Translations under genes and position numbers: made by a program
In this document: piece after piece, positions 28,099 through 37,744 of the stretch
Layout of the letters: the number at the start of each line of letters is the position of its first letter
Position numbering within the stretch: position 1 is the first letter of the stretch
Source of the DNA: Rhizobium sp. CB3090
GTDB lineage: Bacteria; Pseudomonadota; Alphaproteobacteria; Rhizobiales; Rhizobiaceae
Reading direction: 5' to 3'
Assembly: GCF_029714285.1 (NCBI RefSeq)
Contig: NZ_CP121663.1
Location: forward strand, 310,001 to 374,000
Length of the DNA stretch: 64,000 nt
The notes under the pieces: generated by a model
Database searches by the model: none
Seen by the model: only the letters and a program-made list of their open reading frames with translations
What the model was told of the DNA's origin: nothing

Positions 28099-29079
28099 AT
28101 GCGCGTTCTCGTCAAAGGGGCCGGCGTCGCCGGCCGCACGGCCGCCCATGAACTGCTTCGGCGCGGTGCTGAGGTTACGATCGTAGATCCCAGCCAAAAT
28201 TTCCGCCAAGCCGCCTCCTGGCTCGCCGGCGGCATGCTGGCGCCCTGGTGCGAATGCGAAAGTGCTGATGAAGCCGTTCTCGTGCGGGGCCGTGATTCAG
28301 CCGACCGATGGGAGGCGATTCTGCCTGGCAAGGTCGTTCGCAATGGAACGCTGGTCGTCACGCCGAACCGCGATCAAAACGAGCTGAAGCGATTTTCCAA
28401 TCGCACGACCGGCTATCGCTGGTTGGAGGAAAGCGAAATCGCCACTCTCGAACCCTCCCTTGCCGGTCGTTTCCGGCAAGGTCTGTTTTTTCCGCAGGAA
28501 GCGCACCTTGATCCCCGCGAGGTATTGCAGTCGTTGAAAGACGATCTCGTGGCAAAGGGTATCACCTTCGCCGATGAAATTGCGGATGACGGCGAATTCA
28601 CCGAAGTCGTCGATTGCACGGGCGCGTTCCGTATCGGTCAGAGCGGGGAATTGCGCGGCGTGCGGGGCGAAATGCTTTATCTGCGGACGGAGGAGGTCAC
28701 GCTTGCGCGTCCTGTCCGTCTGCTGCATCCGCGTTTTCCCGTCTATATCGTGCCGCGTGGTGGAGGCCTGTTCATGGTCGGCGCGACGATGATCGAAACG
28801 GACTTCCAAGGGCCGATCACCGCCCGTTCGCTGATGGAGTTGCTGAACGCTGCCTATGCGCTGCACCCTGCTTTTGCCGACGCCGCCATCGTCGAAACCG
28901 GAACCGGCATCCGTCCTGCCTTTCCAGACAATCTTCCGCGCGTGATGCGGGAGGGCAATGTCACCATCCTCAACGGCCTTTATCGCCACGGTTTTTTGTT
29001 GGCGCCAGCGATGGCGGCCGAAGCCGCAGATATGGTCTTTTCCGGAGAGACGAAGCAAAGGAGCTCCCGATGCGCCTGA
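28099..29079 (+). CDS. thiO: Glycine oxidase
   Basis: A 326-residue FAD-dependent D-amino acid oxidase-family protein. It makes the dehydroglycine (imine) used for the thiazole ring. The FAD motif VLVKGAGVAGRTAAHELLRRG is at the N-terminus, SWLAGGMLAPWCE follows, and GTGIRPAFPDN with YRHGFLLAPAMA near the C-terminus are ThiO-typical. The ATG at 28099 follows thiC after a single base and fixes the start. It overlaps thiS by 10 bp. Confidence 0.93.
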   Translation: MRVLVKGAGVAGRTAAHELLRRGAEVTIVDPSQNFRQAASWLAGGMLAPWCECESADEAVLVRGRDSADRWEAILPGKVVRNGTLVVTPNRDQNELKRFSNRTTGYRWLEESEIATLEPSLAGRFRQGLFFPQEAHLDPREVLQSLKDDLVAKGITFADEIADDGEFTEVVDCTGAFRIGQSGELRGVRGEMLYLRTEEVTLARPVRLLHPRFPVYIVPRGGGLFMVGATMIETDFQGPITARSLMELLNAAYALHPAFADAAIVETGTGIRPAFPDNLPRVMREGNVTILNGLYRHGFLLAPAMAAEAADMVFSGETKQRSSRCA

Positions 29080-29267
29080 TCATAAACGGCGAACCCGAGA
29101 CAACATCCGCAACCACGCTTTCGCAGTTGCTGGCCGCACTCGACTATGAAGGTGCGTGGCTGGCAACCGCCGTTAACGGCGAACTCGTTCATTGCGAAGA
29201 TCGCGACGACCATCTCTTGAACGACAACGACAGGATCGAGATCCTGACACCCATGCAAGGAGGCTGA
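29070..29267 (+). CDS. thiS: Sulfur carrier protein
   Basis: A 65-residue ubiquitin-like protein ending in Gly-Gly, the site that is adenylated and thiocarboxylated to deliver sulfur to ThiG. Typical features are the N-terminal MRLIINGE strand, LAALDYEGAWLATAVNG, and DRIEILTPMQGG. It overlaps thiO by 10 bp and ends 3 bp before thiG. No thiF is visible in the window, so the activating enzyme must lie elsewhere. Confidence 0.96.
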   Translation: MRLIINGEPETTSATTLSQLLAALDYEGAWLATAVNGELVHCEDRDDHLLNDNDRIEILTPMQGG

Positions 29268-29270
29268 TCC

Positions 29271-30044
29271 ATGCTTGATCTCTATGGAACCCAGGTTGGA
29301 TCGCGCCTTTTGCTCGGCACGGCGCGTTATCCTTCGCCGGCCATCCTGGCGGAGGCTGTCGAGCGATCAAAGACGGAAATCGTCACCGTCTCGCTACGAC
29401 GTGAAACGGCCGGCGGGCGCAATGGCGGCGCATTCTTCGATATGATCCGGGCGCTCGGCGTCCGCGTTCTTCCCAACACCGCCGGCTGCCACGGCGTATC
29501 CGAGGCCGTGCTGACGGCCAAGATGGCGCGCGAGGTATTTCAGACCAATTGGATCAAGCTGGAGGTGATCGGCAATCACGATACGCTGCAGCCGGATGTC
29601 TTCGCTCTTGTGGAAGCGGCCCGCATTCTCGCCAATGAAGGCTTTGAGGTCTTTCCCTATACGACCGACGACCTGGTGGTGGCGGAGCGCCTGCTGGAGG
29701 CGGGATGCAGGGTGCTGATGCCCTGGTGCGCCCCGATCGGCACCGCGGCGGGGCCGCTCAATCTTTCGGCCCTTCGATCCATGCGTGCGCATTTTCCGGA
29801 TGTGCCGCTGATCGTCGACGCAGGCATCGGCCGGCCGTCGCACGCAGCGACCGTGATGGAGCTGGGTTTCGATGCGGTTCTTCTCAACACTGCGGTTGCC
29901 GGCGCGGGAGACCCCGCCGCAATGGCGGAGGCCTTCGCCGGAGCAATTGCGGCCGGCCGACAGGCATTCGGCGCCGGCATGCTGGAGTCGCGCGACATGG
30001 CAGTTCCGTCGACACCCGTGATTGGAAAGGCGGTATTCGCGTGA
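29271..30044 (+). CDS. thiG: Thiazole synthase
   Basis: A 257-residue TIM-barrel enzyme that joins deoxyxylulose phosphate, dehydroglycine and ThiS-carried sulfur into the thiazole phosphate. [28 protein letters not shown] with the Schiff-base lysine segment, [12 protein letters not shown] and [17 protein letters not shown] blocks are all present. The length is normal. An AGGAGGCTGATCC ribosome-binding site precedes the ATG, and the stop overlaps the GTG of thiE. Confidence 0.97.
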   Translation: MLDLYGTQVGSRLLLGTARYPSPAILAEAVERSKTEIVTVSLRRETAGGRNGGAFFDMIRALGVRVLPNTAGCHGVSEAVLTAKMAREVFQTNWIKLEVIGNHDTLQPDVFALVEAARILANEGFEVFPYTTDDLVVAERLLEAGCRVLMPWCAPIGTAAGPLNLSALRSMRAHFPDVPLIVDAGIGRPSHAATVMELGFDAVLLNTAVAGAGDPAAMAEAFAGAIAAGRQAFGAGMLESRDMAVPSTPVIGKAVFA

Positions 30045-30646
30045 AGCTCGATCCTTTCTATCTGATCGTCGATAGCGCCGCCTGGATCGAAAGGCTGGTT
30101 CCGCTTGGTGTCAAACTCGTGCAACTGCGCATTAAGGAGCGCGCGCTATCGGACATACGCGCAGACATCCGGCGGGCAAAAGCAGTCTGTGGGGCGCATG
30201 ACTGCCAGTTGATCGTCAATGACTATTGGCAGCTTGCCATAGAGGAAGGCTGTGATTTCATCCATCTCGGCCAGGAGGACTTGGCGACGGCCGATCTTGC
30301 CGCCATCCGTGAGGCGGGCCTGAAGCTGGGGCTTTCCACACATGACGAGGCGGAGCTGGCAACCGCGCTTGCGGCGCGCCCGGACTATATCGCGCTCGGT
30401 CCGATCTATCCCACCATTCTCAAGGCGATGCCCTGGGCGCCGCAAGGCCTGGATCGTCTGCGCGACTGGAAGAGCCGCATCGGCCCGCTGCCGCTTGTCG
30501 CCATTGGCGGGCTGACGGTGGAGCGCATTGCCGGCGTGTTCGAAAATGAGGCCGATAGTGCCGCCGTCGTGACCGACATCACGCGCAATTCCGATCCGGA
30601 ACAACGGACCCTGGCATGGATTGCTGCAACCCGCTCATTTCATTGA
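30041..30646 (+). CDS. thiE: Thiamine-phosphate synthase
   Basis: A 201-residue TIM barrel that couples hydroxymethylpyrimidine pyrophosphate with thiazole phosphate. The motifs [36 protein letters not shown] and [18 protein letters not shown] match the family. VNDYW replaces the more usual VND-x-V. The GTG start at 30041 overlaps the thiG stop (GTGA), implying coupled translation. It closes the thi operon and converges with the GntR gene 10 bp further on. Confidence 0.92.
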   Translation: MKLDPFYLIVDSAAWIERLVPLGVKLVQLRIKERALSDIRADIRRAKAVCGAHDCQLIVNDYWQLAIEEGCDFIHLGQEDLATADLAAIREAGLKLGLSTHDEAELATALAARPDYIALGPIYPTILKAMPWAPQGLDRLRDWKSRIGPLPLVAIGGLTVERIAGVFENEADSAAVVTDITRNSDPEQRTLAWIAATRSFH

Positions 30647-30656
30647 AAGGTTGAAA

Positions 30657-31289
30657 CTACGATCTGCTTCCCGGTTTCTGGCCCATCCATTGCACGTGGC
30701 GCGAAAGGACCGCCGTGGCAACGTCGACATTCCCGGCGCGCAAAGCGTTCAGAATGGCACGATGATCGCGGTCCGTTGGCGCTTCCCACTCCGCCCGCCA
30801 GCCGGAAAACAGGAAACGTGCGCTGACGGCGTGCAGGTCATCGATTGTCTTCAGCAGGCGCGGCATGTTGCAGGGAGATAGAATGAGACGGTGGAACCTT
30901 CCGTTCGCCTCTTCCCAGGCCTGCACGTCAACCGCGCGGTCGCCGGCATGGATCGCCTCTTCGGCCTGGTCCAGGATAGCCTTGGTCATATGAGGTGCGG
31001 CGTTGCGCAGCGCCAATACTTCAAGGGCGGCGCGCATCTCAGCCACTTCGCGCACCTCTTCGACGCTAAAGCCGACCACGCGAACGCCCTTGCGCGGTTG
31101 ACTGACCACCAACCCTTGGGATTCCAGGCGACGGAAGGCCTCGCGCACGGGCACATGGCTGGCGCCGAATTCCTCGGCGATATGGTCCTGCCTGAGCTTG
31201 GCGCCGGCTTCGATCACGCCTGAAATAATACGATCCGCGAGTGTCCGGCTTATCCGCACAGCGATAGGATCATCTTTTGCAACGCTCAT
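30657..31289 (-). CDS. bioR: GntR/FadR-family regulator, probable biotin repressor BioR
   Basis: A 210-residue protein with an N-terminal winged helix (residues about 10-75; LRQDHIAEEFGASHVPVREAFRRLE) and a C-terminal all-helical FCD domain. The FCD metal-site residues are suggested by FHRLIL and the later DHRAIL and RHV histidines. It lies 110 bp downstream of bioZ on the same strand. BioR, a GntR protein of alphaproteobacteria, binds TTATMKATAA, and exactly such a site precedes bioB here. The gene also has its own upstream gap, so it may be transcribed separately. The BioR name rests on family, position and the box; another FCD regulator cannot be excluded. Confidence 0.7.
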   Translation of the reverse strand: MSVAKDDPIAVRISRTLADRIISGVIEAGAKLRQDHIAEEFGASHVPVREAFRRLESQGLVVSQPRKGVRVVGFSVEEVREVAEMRAALEVLALRNAAPHMTKAILDQAEEAIHAGDRAVDVQAWEEANGRFHRLILSPCNMPRLLKTIDDLHAVSARFLFSGWRAEWEAPTDRDHRAILNALRAGNVDVATAVLSRHVQWMGQKPGSRS

Positions 31290-31399
31290 TGAATTATCAT
31301 CGGTTTAAGAAGGGGCGCATCGACTCAATGTCCTATGCTTACCTGTCCCTTTGTTGATTCTCCATATTCTTCCTAGAGTAGCTGTTCCACCGGGCCAGT

Positions 31400-32386
31400 T
31401 TAGACCGCAAGGATGACCGCCCCACCCGCGAGGCCCGCACCGGCTGCAGTCATGAGCAGATGCTCCCCGGATTTGAACGGTTTGCGGCGATTTTCGACGG
31501 AAAGGGACAGCGGAATGGTCGCAGCCGAAGAGTTGCCGAATTCCGCAATCGTGCTGACAAGCTTGCTTTCTTCCAATTCGAGATTGTGCCGGACGGCGTC
31601 GCAAAGGCGGAGGTTGGCCTGATGCGGAATGAAACGGTCGATAGCGGAGACCGTTACGACTGCTTCATCCATCGCCTGGCGTGAGGTGCGTGTCATCAGA
31701 TCGACGGCACGCGAGAAGACCTCGCGCCCATCGCGCATCGTCATCAGCACTTGGTCTGCTGCAGTCTCCGGAGAAAAAGGCTTGTTGCTGCCGCCGGATG
31801 GAATGGTAATCAGATCGTAGCCGCTTCCATCCGAAGCCATCACGGCTGCCTTGAGACCACTTTGACCATCGCGACACTGAGCAAGCACGACCGCGCCGGC
31901 GCCGTCGGCAAACAGAACGGCGCTGGCGCGTTCCGCCGGGTTGATGCGGCGGCTGAGAATATTGGCAGCCACGACGAGCACCGCCCGGCCATGTGCACGC
32001 ACGAAGCCATCCGCCAGCGTCAGTGCATAGAGGAAGCCGGAGCAGGCACCGGCCAGATCGATGGCTCCGGAATTTCGCAGGCCGAGCTTGTGCGCCAGAA
32101 GCGGTGCTGAGGGCGGCAAGAGATGATCCGGCGTCGAGGTGGCAAGCAGGGTCATAGCGATCTCGCCCGGCGCAATCCCGGCATCCTCAAGCGCCATTTT
32201 TCCGGCCTCGGCCGCAAGGCCGCTCAATGTGTCGCCCTCGCTTGCCCAGTGGCGGGATCGGATGCCGGTTCGCCTTTCGATCCAGCCCTCCTCGAGGCCG
32301 AGCTGGCTTTCGATTTCCGCATTGTGGACGATGCGGGATGGAACGGCATGACCGAAGCCGGCAAGGCGGGAGGAGAGGGGTGTCAA
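31400..32386 (-). CDS. bioZ: Beta-ketoacyl-ACP synthase III-like protein BioZ
   Basis: A 328-residue thiolase-fold synthase with the FabH catalytic triad: Cys115 in [12 protein letters not shown], His255 in [10 protein letters not shown] and Asn285 in [13 protein letters not shown]. Its start overlaps the bioA stop by 4 bp, so it is the last gene of bioBFDAZ. In alphaproteobacteria that lack BioC-BioH, BioZ condenses glutaryl-CoA with malonyl-ACP to begin pimeloyl-ACP synthesis. A general FabH role is possible, but the operon position favours BioZ. Confidence 0.9.
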   Translation of the reverse strand: MTPLSSRLAGFGHAVPSRIVHNAEIESQLGLEEGWIERRTGIRSRHWASEGDTLSGLAAEAGKMALEDAGIAPGEIAMTLLATSTPDHLLPPSAPLLAHKLGLRNSGAIDLAGACSGFLYALTLADGFVRAHGRAVLVVAANILSRRINPAERASAVLFADGAGAVVLAQCRDGQSGLKAAVMASDGSGYDLITIPSGGSNKPFSPETAADQVLMTMRDGREVFSRAVDLMTRTSRQAMDEAVVTVSAIDRFIPHQANLRLCDAVRHNLELEESKLVSTIAEFGNSSAATIPLSLSVENRRKPFKSGEHLLMTAAGAGLAGGAVILAV

Positions 32387-33654
32387 GATGCACTCTCCTC
32401 CAGAACGATCGAGGCGACTTCGTCGATCGCATCATAGGCGGCGACGATATCCCCGGCGGTCGTGCAATAGGGCGGCATCAGGTAGATGACGTTTCCGAGC
32501 GGGCGCACAAGCAGCCCGCGTTCGCGAAACAGCTTGCGCATGCGTGGGCCTGCTTCGGCGAGGTAGCCGCTGGAGGGCACCGCAAGATCGAGGGCGGCGA
32601 TCGTCCCTGATTGCCTGGCGTTTACAAACCTGGTGTCGTTCTGGAAGCGTTGGAGATGCCGGCTGTGCTGTGCGGCAAGCTCGGCAATCCGAGCCTCAAC
32701 CGGTTCGTCTTGCCAGATTTGCAGATTGGCGACGGCTGCCGCGCAGGCGATTGCGTTGGCGGTATAGGAACTCGAATGGAAAAAGGTCTTGCGCCGGTCG
32801 GAAGACAGATGGGCCTCGAAAATCTCTGCCGTGCAAAGGGTTGCCGCCAGCGGCAAGGCGCCCCCGGTCAGACCCTTCGAGGTGCAGAGGATATCAGGCG
32901 TCACCCCTGCCTGTTCGCAGGCAAAGCGTGTGCCGGTGCGACCCCAGCCGGTCATCACCTCATCGGCGATGAACAGGCAGCCATATCGGCCGGCGATTTC
33001 CTTGAGAGCGGAAAGCACCGCGCTGTCGTAGAACTTCATGCCGCCCGCGCCGAGCACCAGCGGTTCAATCAGAATGGCGGCGACCTTTCGCGAGTGGCAG
33101 ATAGCTTCGAACGCATCGAGCGTTTCCTGTTCCCGACCGGGTTCGGGGAAGGGAAGGCGGTCGACGCCGAAGAGCAGCGGTTCGAAAGCCGCATTGAACA
33201 CGCCACGCTCTCCCGCGGACATGGTGCCGATCGTGTCGCCATGATAGCCGTGTTCCATCACGACGATGCGGTCACGCGCGATGCCGCGATTGTGGAAGGT
33301 GCCGAGCGCCATCTTGATCGCCACCTCGACCGCCGTCGATCCGCTGTCCGAATAGAAGACGTGTTTCAGTCCAGAGGGCGCGAAGGCGAGCAGACGTTCG
33401 GCAAGGACTTCTGCCGGTTCATGGGTAAATTCGGCGAAGATGATCTGGTCGTAGGCCTCCGTCGCCTCCCGGATCGCCGCCATGATGCCGGCATGGCGAT
33501 GGCCATGGGTGATCACCCACCATGACGAGATTGCGTCGAGGATGCGATTGCCATCCTCATCGAACAGATATGCGCCCTCGGTCGCGACGATGCGCTTCAT
33601 CGGCGGTTCGAGGGCGTGCTGCGTGAAGGGGTGCCAGATGGGGGAGGGTGTCAC
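32383..33654 (-). CDS. bioA: Adenosylmethionine-8-amino-7-oxononanoate aminotransferase
   Basis: A 423-residue class III PLP aminotransferase that makes 7,8-diaminopelargonate with SAM as amino donor. The N-terminus [12 protein letters not shown] is typical of BioA, as is [14 protein letters not shown]. The PLP lysine is in [17 protein letters not shown] and the PLP-ring Asp is in [14 protein letters not shown]. Length and motifs are complete. It overlaps bioD and bioZ by 4 bp each. Confidence 0.96.
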   Translation of the reverse strand: MTPSPIWHPFTQHALEPPMKRIVATEGAYLFDEDGNRILDAISSWWVITHGHRHAGIMAAIREATEAYDQIIFAEFTHEPAEVLAERLLAFAPSGLKHVFYSDSGSTAVEVAIKMALGTFHNRGIARDRIVVMEHGYHGDTIGTMSAGERGVFNAAFEPLLFGVDRLPFPEPGREQETLDAFEAICHSRKVAAILIEPLVLGAGGMKFYDSAVLSALKEIAGRYGCLFIADEVMTGWGRTGTRFACEQAGVTPDILCTSKGLTGGALPLAATLCTAEIFEAHLSSDRRKTFFHSSSYTANAIACAAAVANLQIWQDEPVEARIAELAAQHSRHLQRFQNDTRFVNARQSGTIAALDLAVPSSGYLAEAGPRMRKLFRERGLLVRPLGNVIYLMPPYCTTAGDIVAAYDAIDEVASIVLEESAS

Positions 33655-34286
33655 GCGCGTGCCTCAATCAGGGAAGCCATGTCGAAATTCTCGCGGAAGG
33701 CGCGACTTAGGTTTTCCCTTGTCACGCTTTCCAGCACAGGCAGCCGCCCCAATACCCTCGCTTGTCCGATAGACGCAATGGTCGCCTGGGTGTCGGTATT
33801 TTCCGCGCCGATGAAGGCCACGCCGCGGAGGGGAATATCACGGCTGCGCAGCGCCTCGATGGACAGCAGTGTGTGATTGATCGTGCCGAGCGATGTTCGG
33901 GCGCAGAGAATGAGGGGAATGCGCCACCGGGCGAAGACGTCGGCAAAGACCGTGTTTTTCGTGAGCGGGACCAGCATGCCGCCAGCCCCCTCGATAACCA
34001 GCGGACCGGCGCAGGCTGGCGGCTCAAGCCGGGCGGGGTCGATTTCCACGCCGTCGAGACGTGCCGAAAGATGCGGTGAGAGCGGGGCGGAAAGGCGATA
34101 GGCTTCGGGCAGAATATGGTCGGCGGGCAGCCCGCTCAGTCGGGCGACGGCTTCGCTGTCCGTCTCGTCTTCCAGTCCGGATTGCACGGGTTTCCAATAT
34201 CGGGCGTTGAGCGCACCCGCCAGTGCCGCTGCAAATACGGTCTTGCCGATACCGGTATCCGTGCCGGTGACCACGAAACGGATCAT
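33651..34286 (-). CDS. bioD: Dethiobiotin synthetase
   Basis: A 211-residue P-loop enzyme that carboxylates 7,8-diaminopelargonate to dethiobiotin. The nucleotide motif GTDTGIGKT is at residues 8-16, the KPVQSG segment holds the catalytic Lys, and [12 protein letters not shown] is the family block. The ATG at 34286 overlaps the bioF stop by 4 bp; an in-frame start 11 codons earlier lies within bioF and is less likely. The C-terminus is slightly shorter than in enterobacterial BioD. Confidence 0.94.
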   Translation of the reverse strand: MIRFVVTGTDTGIGKTVFAAALAGALNARYWKPVQSGLEDETDSEAVARLSGLPADHILPEAYRLSAPLSPHLSARLDGVEIDPARLEPPACAGPLVIEGAGGMLVPLTKNTVFADVFARWRIPLILCARTSLGTINHTLLSIEALRSRDIPLRGVAFIGAENTDTQATIASIGQARVLGRLPVLESVTRENLSRAFRENFDMASLIEARA

Positions 34287-35416
34287 CTCCTGTGTTCCTC
34301 CGTGGCGGCGGCGAGGCAATCCAGCATGTGCGCAATCTGCTCCGAATCGACGTTGAGCGTGATCGACAGCCGCAGGCGCGCGGTGCCCTCCGGCACGGTC
34401 GGCGGACGGATCGCACGGATATCGAAACCTTGAGCCTGAAGAGTTTCCGCAATTCGGACCGCACGCGCGTTGTCGCCGATGACGACGGGCTGGATCTGCG
34501 ACCCGCTCGGCTCTATGTCGAATCGGCTTTTCAATCCGTCACCGACAAAGGCGACCAAGCGTTCCAGGGCCTCGCGACGTTCAGGCTCGTCACCCACCAT
34601 GCGCAAGGCCTCGCGCACGCCCGCCGCCATGAGAGGCGAGGGCGCGGTGGAATAGATGAAAGCGCGGGCACGATTGACGAGATAGTCGGCGAGCACGCGG
34701 GGGACTGCGAGCAAGGCTCCGGAAACGCCCAGCGCCTTGCCGCAGGTATGAAGGGCAAGCACATTGTCCCGGCCCTCCAACCCCGCGGCCAGCCCTCTGC
34801 CGCCCGGGCCGAAAACGCCAGTGGCATGGGCCTCATCGATCACCAGAAAACCCTCATGCCGGTCGGCAATGTCGGCGAGGGCGGATAGCGGCGCTCTGTC
34901 GCCGTCCATGGAATAGAGGCTCTCGACGGCAATCCAGGATCTGCCCCTGCCGCCGTTGCTGCGCCAGTTTCGGATCGCCTCATCGAAAGCGTTCGCATCG
35001 TTGTGCTCGACGCTGACGGCCGCCGCCTTGCTGGCTGCAATGCCCTCATGGGCGCTGGCATGGATGAGCGCGTCGTGGACGATCAGATCTTCGCGCCGCG
35101 GCAGGGTCGAGAAAAGCGCGGAATTGGCGGCATAGCCGCTGCCGAAATAGAGCACGCGTTCCACGCCGAAAAATTCGGCCGCTTCCGCCTCCAGCGCCTC
35201 ATGTTCAGGATGGTTGCCGCGTAGCAGGCGCGAGCCGCCTGCCCCCGCCGGAACGCCCCTCTCCATCGCTGCCATGATCGACGCCTTGAGGCGCGGGGCG
35301 CCGGCTAACGCGAGAAAATCGTTGGAGGTAAAATCCACACCACGCTGCGGCGCAAGGCTGCGCAGCCGCGCCTTGCGTCGTAAGCCTTCAAGCGTGGCGG
35401 CATAATCCGAAAGCAT
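34283..35416 (-). CDS. bioF: 8-amino-7-oxononanoate synthase
   Basis: A 377-residue alpha-oxoamine synthase that condenses pimeloyl-ACP/CoA with L-alanine. Family blocks are [45 protein letters not shown] and the PLP-lysine segment [13 protein letters not shown]. The gene starts 2 bp after bioB and overlaps bioD by 4 bp. Length is normal and no key residue is missing. Confidence 0.95.
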   Translation of the reverse strand: MLSDYAATLEGLRRKARLRSLAPQRGVDFTSNDFLALAGAPRLKASIMAAMERGVPAGAGGSRLLRGNHPEHEALEAEAAEFFGVERVLYFGSGYAANSALFSTLPRREDLIVHDALIHASAHEGIAASKAAAVSVEHNDANAFDEAIRNWRSNGGRGRSWIAVESLYSMDGDRAPLSALADIADRHEGFLVIDEAHATGVFGPGGRGLAAGLEGRDNVLALHTCGKALGVSGALLAVPRVLADYLVNRARAFIYSTAPSPLMAAGVREALRMVGDEPERREALERLVAFVGDGLKSRFDIEPSGSQIQPVVIGDNARAVRIAETLQAQGFDIRAIRPPTVPEGTARLRLSITLNVDSEQIAHMLDCLAAATEEHRR

Positions 35417-35418
35417 TG

Positions 35419-36420
35419 TTACTCCGTCTGCTCCAGTGGCATGGGAGAAAGGCCGAGGCGGCGGAAGAGCGTTGTATCGTGATCCTCGCCCGGATTGTCT
35501 GCCGTCAGCAACGTGTCGCCGACGAAGATGGAGTTGGCGCCCGCGAAGAAACAGAGCGCCTGCATCTCATCGCTCATCTCGGTGCGTCCGGCCGAAAGGC
35601 GCAGATGCGAGGTCGGCATCAGGATGCGCGCCAGTGCGATCGTGCGGACGAAATCGATTGGATCGACGGGTGCCGCGTCCGCCAGCTTGGAACCCGGAAT
35701 GGGAATAAGTTGGTTGATCGGCACGCTTTCCGGCGGCACGGGCAGGTTCGCGAGCGTCAGCAACATCGAGATCCGGTCGTCGACCGTCTCGCCCATGCCC
35801 AGGATCCCGCCGGCACATACCTTGATCCCGGCCATGCGCACGGTTTCCAGCGTATCGAGCCGGTCTGCGAAGCTTCGGGTGGTGATGATTTCGGAATAGA
35901 AGCGCTCGGACGTGTCGATGTTGTGGTTGTAATAGTCGAGGCCCGCTTCCGCGAGATCGCCCGCTTGAGACTTCGTCAGCATGCCGAGCGTCATGCAGGT
36001 TTCCATGCCGAGCGCCTTCACGCCCTCGACCATGGCGACCAGCGTGTCCATATCGCGGTCCTTCGGGCTGCGCCATGCCGCTCCCATGCAGTAACGGGTC
36101 GCACCCGCATCCTTGGCTTTGCGCGCCTCGGTGAGAACGCGTTTGACTTCCATCAGCTTCGAGGCCTTCAGGCCGGTCGGATAGTGGGCGGACTGGCTGC
36201 AGTAACCGCAATCCTCGGCGCATCCGCCTGTCTTGATGGACAGAAGTCGGCTCATCTGCACGGCGTTGGGATCGAAATGTGCGCGGTGGACGGTCTGAGC
36301 CCGGAAGAGCAAATCGTTGAATGGCAAATTATAGATAGTTTTGGCCTCGTCCAACGCAATGCCAGGCGACAGTACTGCGGAAGTTGCCGAATATTCCAAG
36401 GCTGGGGTGATTTCGCCCAC
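35419..36420 (-). CDS. bioB: Biotin synthase
   Basis: A 333-residue radical SAM enzyme that inserts sulfur into dethiobiotin. The 4Fe-4S motif is Cys67-x3-Cys71-x2-Cys74 ([11 protein letters not shown]). [12 protein letters not shown] and [11 protein letters not shown] are diagnostic, as is the RTEMSDEMQ segment carrying a 2Fe-2S ligand arginine region. The N-terminus contains [15 protein letters not shown]. It is the first gene of bioBFDAZ. A BioR-type palindrome lies about 43 bp upstream of the ATG, so biotin-dependent repression is expected. Confidence 0.97.
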   Translation of the reverse strand: MGEITPALEYSATSAVLSPGIALDEAKTIYNLPFNDLLFRAQTVHRAHFDPNAVQMSRLLSIKTGGCAEDCGYCSQSAHYPTGLKASKLMEVKRVLTEARKAKDAGATRYCMGAAWRSPKDRDMDTLVAMVEGVKALGMETCMTLGMLTKSQAGDLAEAGLDYYNHNIDTSERFYSEIITTRSFADRLDTLETVRMAGIKVCAGGILGMGETVDDRISMLLTLANLPVPPESVPINQLIPIPGSKLADAAPVDPIDFVRTIALARILMPTSHLRLSAGRTEMSDEMQALCFFAGANSIFVGDTLLTADNPGEDHDTTLFRRLGLSPMPLEQTE

Positions 36421-36462
36421 TTTTCTCGTCCTCCAGATTCAAATTATGGATAGAAAATAATT

Positions 36463-36472
36463 TTATCGATAA
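36463..36472 (-). promoter_or_regulatory. BioR-type operator upstream of bioB
   Basis: TTATCGATAA at 36463-36472 is a perfect palindrome fitting the BioR consensus TTATMKATAA. A second, degenerate copy (TTATGGATAG, 8 of 10) lies at 36444-36453, so two repressor dimers might bind side by side. The site sits between the divergent bioB and secreted-protein genes. Confidence 0.8.
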
Positions 36473-36650
36473 TTTTGCAAGGGGTAATGCGAAGGGAGTT
36501 AAGCGGCAGTCCAAACAGCAAGGAACCTTCAAGTAGCGTGTAGGCTTTGATTTTAAAATCATACCGTGTATTGATCGCTTTAGGAGAGTGACTCGAGGCG
36601 CGAAATCGAAGCGATTTGCGAGCGCTAAGCTCCCAAGGGAAAGGGTGGGA

Positions 36651-37343
36651 ATGAAAAAGCTTATGGTTTGGGCGGCCGTCGCTATGGCGGCTTTTTCTGT
36701 GTCGGCAAACGCCCAGTCGGTCACGACCAAAGGCGGGTATGAATATGACAAAAATCAACTGAGCGATGCCACGGTCCTCAACTGGAACATCCAGACATGC
36801 AGCCACAGTGGCATCGAGCCGGAAACGCAAAAGAAACTTGCGAAGCTGATGGGCGTTCCGGAAGCCAAGGTCCGCCTTGAGTTTTGCCGCCGGATCCTCA
36901 CCGCTTACGCAAAAGGAACCATCCCTTACGACGACTATGTTCAGTTCGTCCAAGGTCACGTCATGGCTCCCAGCATTTCGAGGGCTTTGAGGATCTCCGG
37001 TTCGGCCCTTTCGAAGCCGCAGAGCCCTGGGCAAGGCGATATAGTTCTTCCGGTTTCGGCGAAAATGGACTCCGGTGAGACGTTCAAAGGCTCCACGATC
37101 GCGTCGCACGGCAACGGCCGCTTCTCGGTCCAGTCGTCTCGGCATTCGGTGAAATGTTCCGGCACCTACGATCTGAAGGATCGACGCCTGACAGTTAGTC
37201 TTCCGATCAAATGCTCGGACGGTCGCACGGGGCAAGCCGAGGTCACTAGAGCGCCGGACCTCATGTCAGCCTGGGGAAAGGTGAAGCTGTCTGACGGAAG
37301 CGCCGGTCGACTGGTCGTTGGCTCAGTTCGGAAGCAGCCGTGA
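36651..37343 (+). CDS. Secreted protein of unknown function
   Basis: A 230-residue protein. The N-terminus MKKLMVWAAVAMAAFSVSANA is a clear Sec signal peptide with likely cleavage after ANA. The ATG at 36651 follows GGGTGGGA and replaces an upstream in-frame start lacking export features. The mature part has two parts: a helical region of about 90 residues with two cysteines (IQTCSHSG, RLEFCRRIL), and a C-terminal region with two more cysteines (SVKCSGTYDLKDRRLTVSLPI, IKCSDGRTG) that looks beta-rich and may be a small periplasmic domain. I do not recognise a family. It diverges from bioB and is followed by a terminator. Confidence 0.75.
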   Translation: MKKLMVWAAVAMAAFSVSANAQSVTTKGGYEYDKNQLSDATVLNWNIQTCSHSGIEPETQKKLAKLMGVPEAKVRLEFCRRILTAYAKGTIPYDDYVQFVQGHVMAPSISRALRISGSALSKPQSPGQGDIVLPVSAKMDSGETFKGSTIASHGNGRFSVQSSRHSVKCSGTYDLKDRRLTVSLPIKCSDGRTGQAEVTRAPDLMSAWGKVKLSDGSAGRLVVGSVRKQP

Positions 37344-37380
37344 CAGGCCGTCCAGAGCGTCCGCGGCTTCATATCTGACA

Positions 37381-37437
37381 ATCAGGGCGAGATTTTTATC
37401 AGCGAATGAACCGGGGCTGTCGCTCGCCCTGATTTTT
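37381..37437 (+). terminator. Rho-independent terminator
   Basis: The arms 37381-37391 and 37423-37433 are complementary over 11 bp (ATCAGGGCGAG and its complement). A T-run at 37433-37437 follows. It lies 38 bp after the stop of the secreted-protein gene. The 31-nt loop is long but contains a small internal hairpin. Confidence 0.7.
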
Positions 37438-37744
37438 CCTTGGCCGAGCGCGTGGTGTCTATCCCTATTGAGGGCTTCCTACTCCTTATCAGGAGGACAT
37501 CACTTGCGGCAGATGACCGCGGCAAAAGGCCAGCACGCGCAAGCTTCGGATCAGGTGCCGCTGTTACGAGTGTAACAAGAAACATCCTAGCGAGTAGCGC
37601 AGGCACTATGAAAATAAAAGCAGTCAGCTAGTTCGCATCGCGTTTATTTCCGCGCCTCTGTCGCTGTCGCCATCTATCCCAAAGCGACTGTGGCGGCCTG
37701 ATCCGGCAAAGGCGTGATCAAGCTAACATTTGGAACGCTCATCT
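37438..37744. other. Intergenic region ahead of the octapeptide-repeat gene
   Basis: About 300 bp without a gene I can support. Short open frames exist on both strands (for example 37440-37631 plus) but none has a good ribosome-binding site together with protein-like sequence. The promoter of the repeat gene should lie here; I see no clear -35/-10 pair. Confidence 0.4.

Noticed and set aside
36329..36338. Third BioR-like site TTATAGATAG within bioB
   Set aside because: It lies in the conserved coding segment TIYNLPF of BioB, so the match is more simply explained by codon sequence.
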